44,523 nucleotides of DNA, taken from positions 1 to 44,523 of the forward strand of contig DWXD01000067.1 in NCBI GenBank assembly GCA_019119365.1, in the 5' to 3' direction. The notes under the pieces are model-generated. The model saw only the letters and a list, made by a program, of their open reading frames with translations. It ran no database searches and had not been told where the DNA came from. Both the position numbers and the translations under genes were made by a program. The DNA is from Candidatus Gemmiger stercoripullorum (lineage in GTDB: Bacteria; Bacillota; Clostridia; Oscillospirales; Ruminococcaceae). Below, piece after piece: positions 41,347 through 44,523 of this stretch (position 1 is its first letter; the number at the start of each line of letters is the position of its first letter).

Positions 41347-42750
41347 TCAGTCCTTGAGCTTGATCGCGTTGACGGCCTCCCGCAGGTAAGCCACGCCGAT
41401 CAGGCGCAGACCGGGAAACTGGCGCGGGTCGATCATTTTCAGGTTGTGCCTGGGAACGATGGCGGTGTCAAAACCAACGCGCTGGGCTTCGCGCAGGCGG
41501 GTCTCCAGGTGCGGGACACTGCGCACTTCCCCGCCAAGGCCGACCTCCCCCATCGCCAGCGTTTTTTCCGGGATGGGAAGGTCCAGCAGGCTGGAAGCCA
41601 TAGCCAAGCAGGCGGGCAGATCACAGGCGGTTTCGTCCAGCCGCAGGCCGCCGATCACGTTGAGGTAAACGTCCTGGTTGCCGAAAACGTAGCCTGTGCG
41701 CTTTTCCAGCACAGCCAGCAGCAGGTACATGCGGTTGTAATCAAAGCCGCTGGCGGTACGGCGCGGGCTGGGGAATGAAGTTTTGGTCACGAGCGCCTGC
41801 AGCTCGCTGAGGACCGGGCGTGTGCCTTCCATCATGCAGGCGACGCAGGTGCCGCTGATGCCGATCGGACGCCCTTCCAGCATCACCTGGGACGGGTTTT
41901 CGATCTGCTCGAGCCCGCGGCCGGTCATGTCGAACATGCCGATCTCGTTGGTCGAACCATAGCGGTTCTTTACAGCCCGCAGCACGCGGTATGGCAGGGT
42001 TTTGTCGCCTTCAAAATAGAGCACGGTATCGACAATGTGCTCCATGACCTTCGGCCCGGCGATCGCGCCATCTTTATTGACATGGCCGACGATGAAGGTG
42101 GGGATTTCATAGCTTTTTGCGACGTTCAGGAAGCGAGCCGTGCTCTCTTTGACCTGCGATACCGTGCCGGAAGAGGAAGAGATATCCGTACAGCGCATGG
42201 TCTGGATTGAGTCGATGACCACAAGGCCGGGCTTGGTCGCCTCGATCAACCCGCAGATCTCGTCCACGTCGCTTTCGGCAACCAGGGAGATGTTCTCCTG
42301 CGGCACGCCCAGGCGCTCCGCGCGCAGCTTGATCTGCCGCACCGATTCTTCGCCTGTTACATACAGCACGTCAAGGCTTTTGCTGACCTCGCCGCACAGC
42401 TGCAAAAGGATCGTCGATTTGCCGATGCCCGGCTCGCCGCCGATCAGCGTCACGCTGCCCAGCACGATGCCGCCGCCCAGCACACGGTCCAGCTCGCCAA
42501 TCCCGGTCACGATGCGGCTTTTTTCTTCGGTCGTGCTGATTGTGTTGAGTTTGAGCGGGGTCAGGCTGGTTTGCCCGGGCACGCGTGCCGGGGCGGCGGC
42601 TTTGCCGCCGGACGGTTTGGCCGGTTCAGCCACAACGTCCTCAACCATCGTGTTCCATGCCCCGCACGACGGGCAGCGCCCCAGCCAGCGCGGGCTGGTC
42701 TCGCCGCACTGGGTGCAGACATAGATGCTTTTCAGTTTATCTTTCGCCAT
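41347..42750 (-). CDS. radA: DNA repair ATPase RadA
   Basis: 467 aa. It speeds branch migration during RecA-dependent recombination. Visible: N-terminal zinc finger (C12, C15, C26, C29), Walker A GGEPGIGKST (104-113), the RadA-specific KNRYGSTNEIG (261-271) and a C-terminal Lon-like domain. In Firmicutes radA often follows clpC; here a DUF5655 gene is upstream, 73 bases away. ATG 42750 follows gggaggg. Confidence 0.97.
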   Translation of the reverse strand: MAKDKLKSIYVCTQCGETSPRWLGRCPSCGAWNTMVEDVVAEPAKPSGGKAAAPARVPGQTSLTPLKLNTISTTEEKSRIVTGIGELDRVLGGGIVLGSVTLIGGEPGIGKSTILLQLCGEVSKSLDVLYVTGEESVRQIKLRAERLGVPQENISLVAESDVDEICGLIEATKPGLVVIDSIQTMRCTDISSSSGTVSQVKESTARFLNVAKSYEIPTFIVGHVNKDGAIAGPKVMEHIVDTVLYFEGDKTLPYRVLRAVKNRYGSTNEIGMFDMTGRGLEQIENPSQVMLEGRPIGISGTCVACMMEGTRPVLSELQALVTKTSFPSPRRTASGFDYNRMYLLLAVLEKRTGYVFGNQDVYLNVIGGLRLDETACDLPACLAMASSLLDLPIPEKTLAMGEVGLGGEVRSVPHLETRLREAQRVGFDTAIVPRHNLKMIDPRQFPGLRLIGVAYLREAVNAIKLKD

Positions 42751-42823
42751 AGGGCTCCCTCCCCCGCTTTCCTCTATAGATTATTATAGCCCAAGACGGC
42801 AGGCCGGGCAAGGGCGCGGCCGA

Positions 42824-43207
42824 CTATTTTGCGGCGGCAAACGCGTAAGCTTCCCGCAGCCAGGCCATCAGTTCCTCGTCGATCTCTTCGGGCGACGCCA
42901 CCGTTACATGGTGGGTCCAGCGGTTGGGGTAAGGTTCGGTCGCCACGTCGATGCGCGGTGATACGGCTTTGTGTTCAAGCCCGAAGGTGACGACGAGGTA
43001 AGTTTTGGGACGGTCCTTTGCTTTGCGCACTTTCATGAAAGAGGCGCAGGCGAACACATGACGGTTCGCCCAGGTGATCTGAGTTTTCTGGACACGGACC
43101 GAAAACGGCCCCAGTTCCGCCTGGGCGCGCTCGAACAGCCGCTCATAGATCGGCAAAGCGCCCGGCATAGGGTCAAAAAAGAGCAGGATATCCTCCAGCA
43201 CTGCCAT
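42824..43207 (-). CDS. DUF5655-like protein
   Basis: 127 aa single domain. The pattern LLFFDPMPGALPIYERLFERAQAELGPFSVRVQKTQITWANRHVFACASF plus YLVVTFGLEHKAVSPRI matches DUF5655 proteins, whose function is unknown. A possible nucleic-acid or small-molecule binding fold cannot be told apart by eye. ATG 43207 with aaaggagg. It precedes radA on the same strand. Confidence 0.8.
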   Translation of the reverse strand: MAVLEDILLFFDPMPGALPIYERLFERAQAELGPFSVRVQKTQITWANRHVFACASFMKVRKAKDRPKTYLVVTFGLEHKAVSPRIDVATEPYPNRWTHHVTVASPEEIDEELMAWLREAYAFAAAK

Positions 43208-43299
43208 TGTCAGCCCTCCTTTATGATAAAACGCATGAACAAGGCAGACCGCGCCGCGCAGGCGAACGCTGCAGCGGCACGGTCTGCACCCGGCTTGGT

Positions 43300-43770
43300 T
43301 TAGATCATGTCCCTGTACAGGACTGCCGTATCCTCCGGGATGAGCACCGCGCCCACGGCCTGCTCATAAAAATGCAGCGCATCCTGCGCAGGCCAGCCGA
43401 TGATGGCATAAGCGTATCCCAGCTCTTTCATGGAAAGCAGGCTGCGCAGCAGCAAGGCCCGGCCGATGCCGCGCCGCCGGTGGCTGGCAAGAACCGCCGT
43501 AGGGCCGAAGAAATCCGGCGCTGTCACATCGTAACATGCAAAGCCGACCACCGCCCTGTTTTCAACCGCCAGCCAGCAGTGCACCGGCAGGTGGGAGAAA
43601 GCGCAGGCGGCTTCCGCGGCAAAGTCGGGGAAATTTTCCCGCACAAAACCGATTACGCGGTCGCGGTCCGGCGGCAGCGCGCGGCACAGGCGCACGCCGT
43701 TTTGCAGCAGCGCGGCTTCGGCGGCCGGGTCCGGCTGCAGATGAAACAGCTTGACGAGCATATCCGCCAT
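43300..43770 (-). CDS. GNAT N-acetyltransferase
   Basis: 156 aa. The acetyl-CoA loop of the GNAT fold is seen (VLASHRRRGIGRALLLRSLLSMKELGYAYAIIG), preceded by the beta strand AVVGFACYDVTAP and followed by FYEQAVGAV. Substrate unknown. ATG 43770 is chosen; a GTG at 43779 in the same frame would leave only 2 bases to the gaaggg ribosome-binding site. It is 24 bases after tyrS, likely cotranscribed. Confidence 0.88.
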   Translation of the reverse strand: MADMLVKLFHLQPDPAAEAALLQNGVRLCRALPPDRDRVIGFVRENFPDFAAEAACAFSHLPVHCWLAVENRAVVGFACYDVTAPDFFGPTAVLASHRRRGIGRALLLRSLLSMKELGYAYAIIGWPAQDALHFYEQAVGAVLIPEDTAVLYRDMI

Positions 43771-43794
43771 GCGGTCCACTTCCCTTCTTCTGGA

Positions 43795-44523
43795 TCACAG
43801 CATGACCTTGTGGTAGGTCTTTTTGCCTTTCTTGATCACGACGCCTTTCTGCAGCTGCTCAACGCTCAGCGCCGTGGCGGGGTCCGTGACCTTTTCACCA
43901 TCCAGCAGCACGCCGCCCTGCTGGACCAGCTGGCGGGCTTCGCGGTTGGAGCCGCACAGTTTGGCCGCAACCATGGCCGCCAGCAGGCCGACCTTGCCGT
44001 CTTTGACCAGCGCGGCGTCCAGCGTGGTGGCGGGCATGTTCTCGTGGTCGGCGGCGCCGCTGAACAGACCGCGCGCAGTGGCCTGGGCCTTGTCGGCTTC
44101 CTGTTCGCCGTGCACCATTTTGGTCAGCTCCCAGGCCAGGATCTCCTTGGCCTTGTTGAGCTGCTCACCCTGCCAGTGGTCCATCTCGTCGATCTGTTCC
44201 AGCGGCAGGAAGGTCAGCATGCGGATGCACTTGAGCACATCGGCGTCGTCAACGTTGCGCCAGTACTGGTAGAACTCGAAGGGGCTGGTTTTGTTGGGGT
44301 CGAGCCAGACCGCATTGCCGGCCGTCTTGCCCATCTTTTTGCCCTGCGAATCGGTCAGCAGCGTGATGGTCATGGCAAAGGCGTCCTTGCCCAGCTTGCG
44401 GCGGATCAGCTCGGTGCCGCCGAGCATGTTGGACCACTGATCGTCGCCGCCGAACTGCATGTTGCAGCCGTAGTGCTGGAACATGTAGTAGAAGTCGTAG
44501 CTCTGCATGATCATGTAGTTGAA
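43795..44523 (-). CDS. tyrS: Tyrosyl-tRNA synthetase, C-terminal part (partial)
   Basis: 242 aa visible; the gene continues past the right edge of the window, so the catalytic HIGH region is missing. Visible are QFGGDDQWSNMLGG (tyrosine pocket), the class I signature KMGKTAGNAVWLD (KMSKS equivalent, similar to KFGKT of other TyrRS) and a C-terminal S4 RNA-binding domain (SNREARQLVQQGGVLLDGEKVTDP). No regulatory leader can be judged because the start is outside. Confidence 0.96.
   Translation of the reverse strand, partial: FNYMIMQSYDFYYMFQHYGCNMQFGGDDQWSNMLGGTELIRRKLGKDAFAMTITLLTDSQGKKMGKTAGNAVWLDPNKTSPFEFYQYWRNVDDADVLKCIRMLTFLPLEQIDEMDHWQGEQLNKAKEILAWELTKMVHGEQEADKAQATARGLFSGAADHENMPATTLDAALVKDGKVGLLAAMVAAKLCGSNREARQLVQQGGVLLDGEKVTDPATALSVEQLQKGVVIKKGKKTYHKVML

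Noticed and set aside
43244..43287. Hairpin gcagacc/ggtctgc between the GNAT and DUF5655 genes as terminator
   Set aside because: Arms pair well but no convincing T-run follows on the minus strand; left out of the feature list.
44177..44220. Deviant KMGKT in tyrS as a sign of a broken enzyme
   Set aside because: TyrRS commonly has KFGKT/KMGKT-type variants of KMSKS, and the reading frame is intact.

Overview
The window is a GC-rich (roughly 60%) stretch of chromosome from an anaerobic Firmicute, most likely the Oscillospirales/Ruminococcaceae (Clostridium cluster IV). This is inferred from gene content: anaerobe-type rubrerythrin, two FeoB systems, an iron alcohol dehydrogenase, Clostridia-type small membrane proteins, and sporulation and germination genes (yqfC, yqfD, ylbJ-like, spoIIM-like, a gerA/gerB/gerC-type operon) alongside ordinary housekeeping genes. 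Nothing resembles a phage, plasmid, transposon or CRISPR locus. The end at 44523 cuts through tyrS. Coding density is very high, so the long antisense reading frames are GC-driven shadows.

Layout. 1-3915 (+): rpmF with its own terminator, a cluster of palindromic TATAAT-bearing repeats, then a DUF512 radical-SAM-like protein, der and plsY. 3937-6242 (-): ylbJ-like membrane gene, a small Cys protein and an FMN-dependent hydroxy-acid oxidase. 6296-7815 (+): yqfC-yqfD. 7878-11932: an iron locus with a divergent DtxR-type repressor, two FeoA types, FeoB, a Cys-rich FeoB-associated peptide, and a second DtxR-like protein lacking the metal ligands, followed by a 42-residue membrane ORF. 12191-13819 (+): two tRNA-modification genes (tcdA, ttcA-like). 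13888-17566 (-): a large membrane protein and a MutS-like ATPase. 17799-20180 (+): a second Feo system, fused FeoA-FeoB. 20263-21588 (-): rarA; then tRNA-Leu(UAA). 21989-27606 (+): alcohol dehydrogenase, class Ic aminotransferase, secDF, nrdR. 27714-31064 (+): a germinant-receptor-like operon. 31066-34405 (-): DUF4358 lipoprotein, MBOAT and AlgJ/DHHW-like genes, probably a surface O-acetylation unit. 34703-38972 (+): Gx-transporter-like protein, rubrerythrin, tgt, yajC, TIGR04086-like protein, spoIIM-like. 38940-44523 (-): xerD-type recombinase, sseB-like, radA, DUF5655 protein, GNAT, tyrS (partial).

The best-supported regulatory story is the feo locus: four sites of the form TTAG-N6-CTAA lie between the divergent regulator and feoA and again before feoB. 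One overlaps the regulator's own predicted promoter and another sits just after the feoA promoter. The regulator carries a DtxR/IdeR-like Cys-x2-Glu-His metal motif rather than the MntR version, which argues for iron sensing. The fused FeoAB gene has no such site. I saw no clearly new multi-gene system; the closest candidates are the ligand-less DtxR paralogue with its small membrane ORF, the palindrome cluster after rpmF, and the palindromes before rubrerythrin and xerD.
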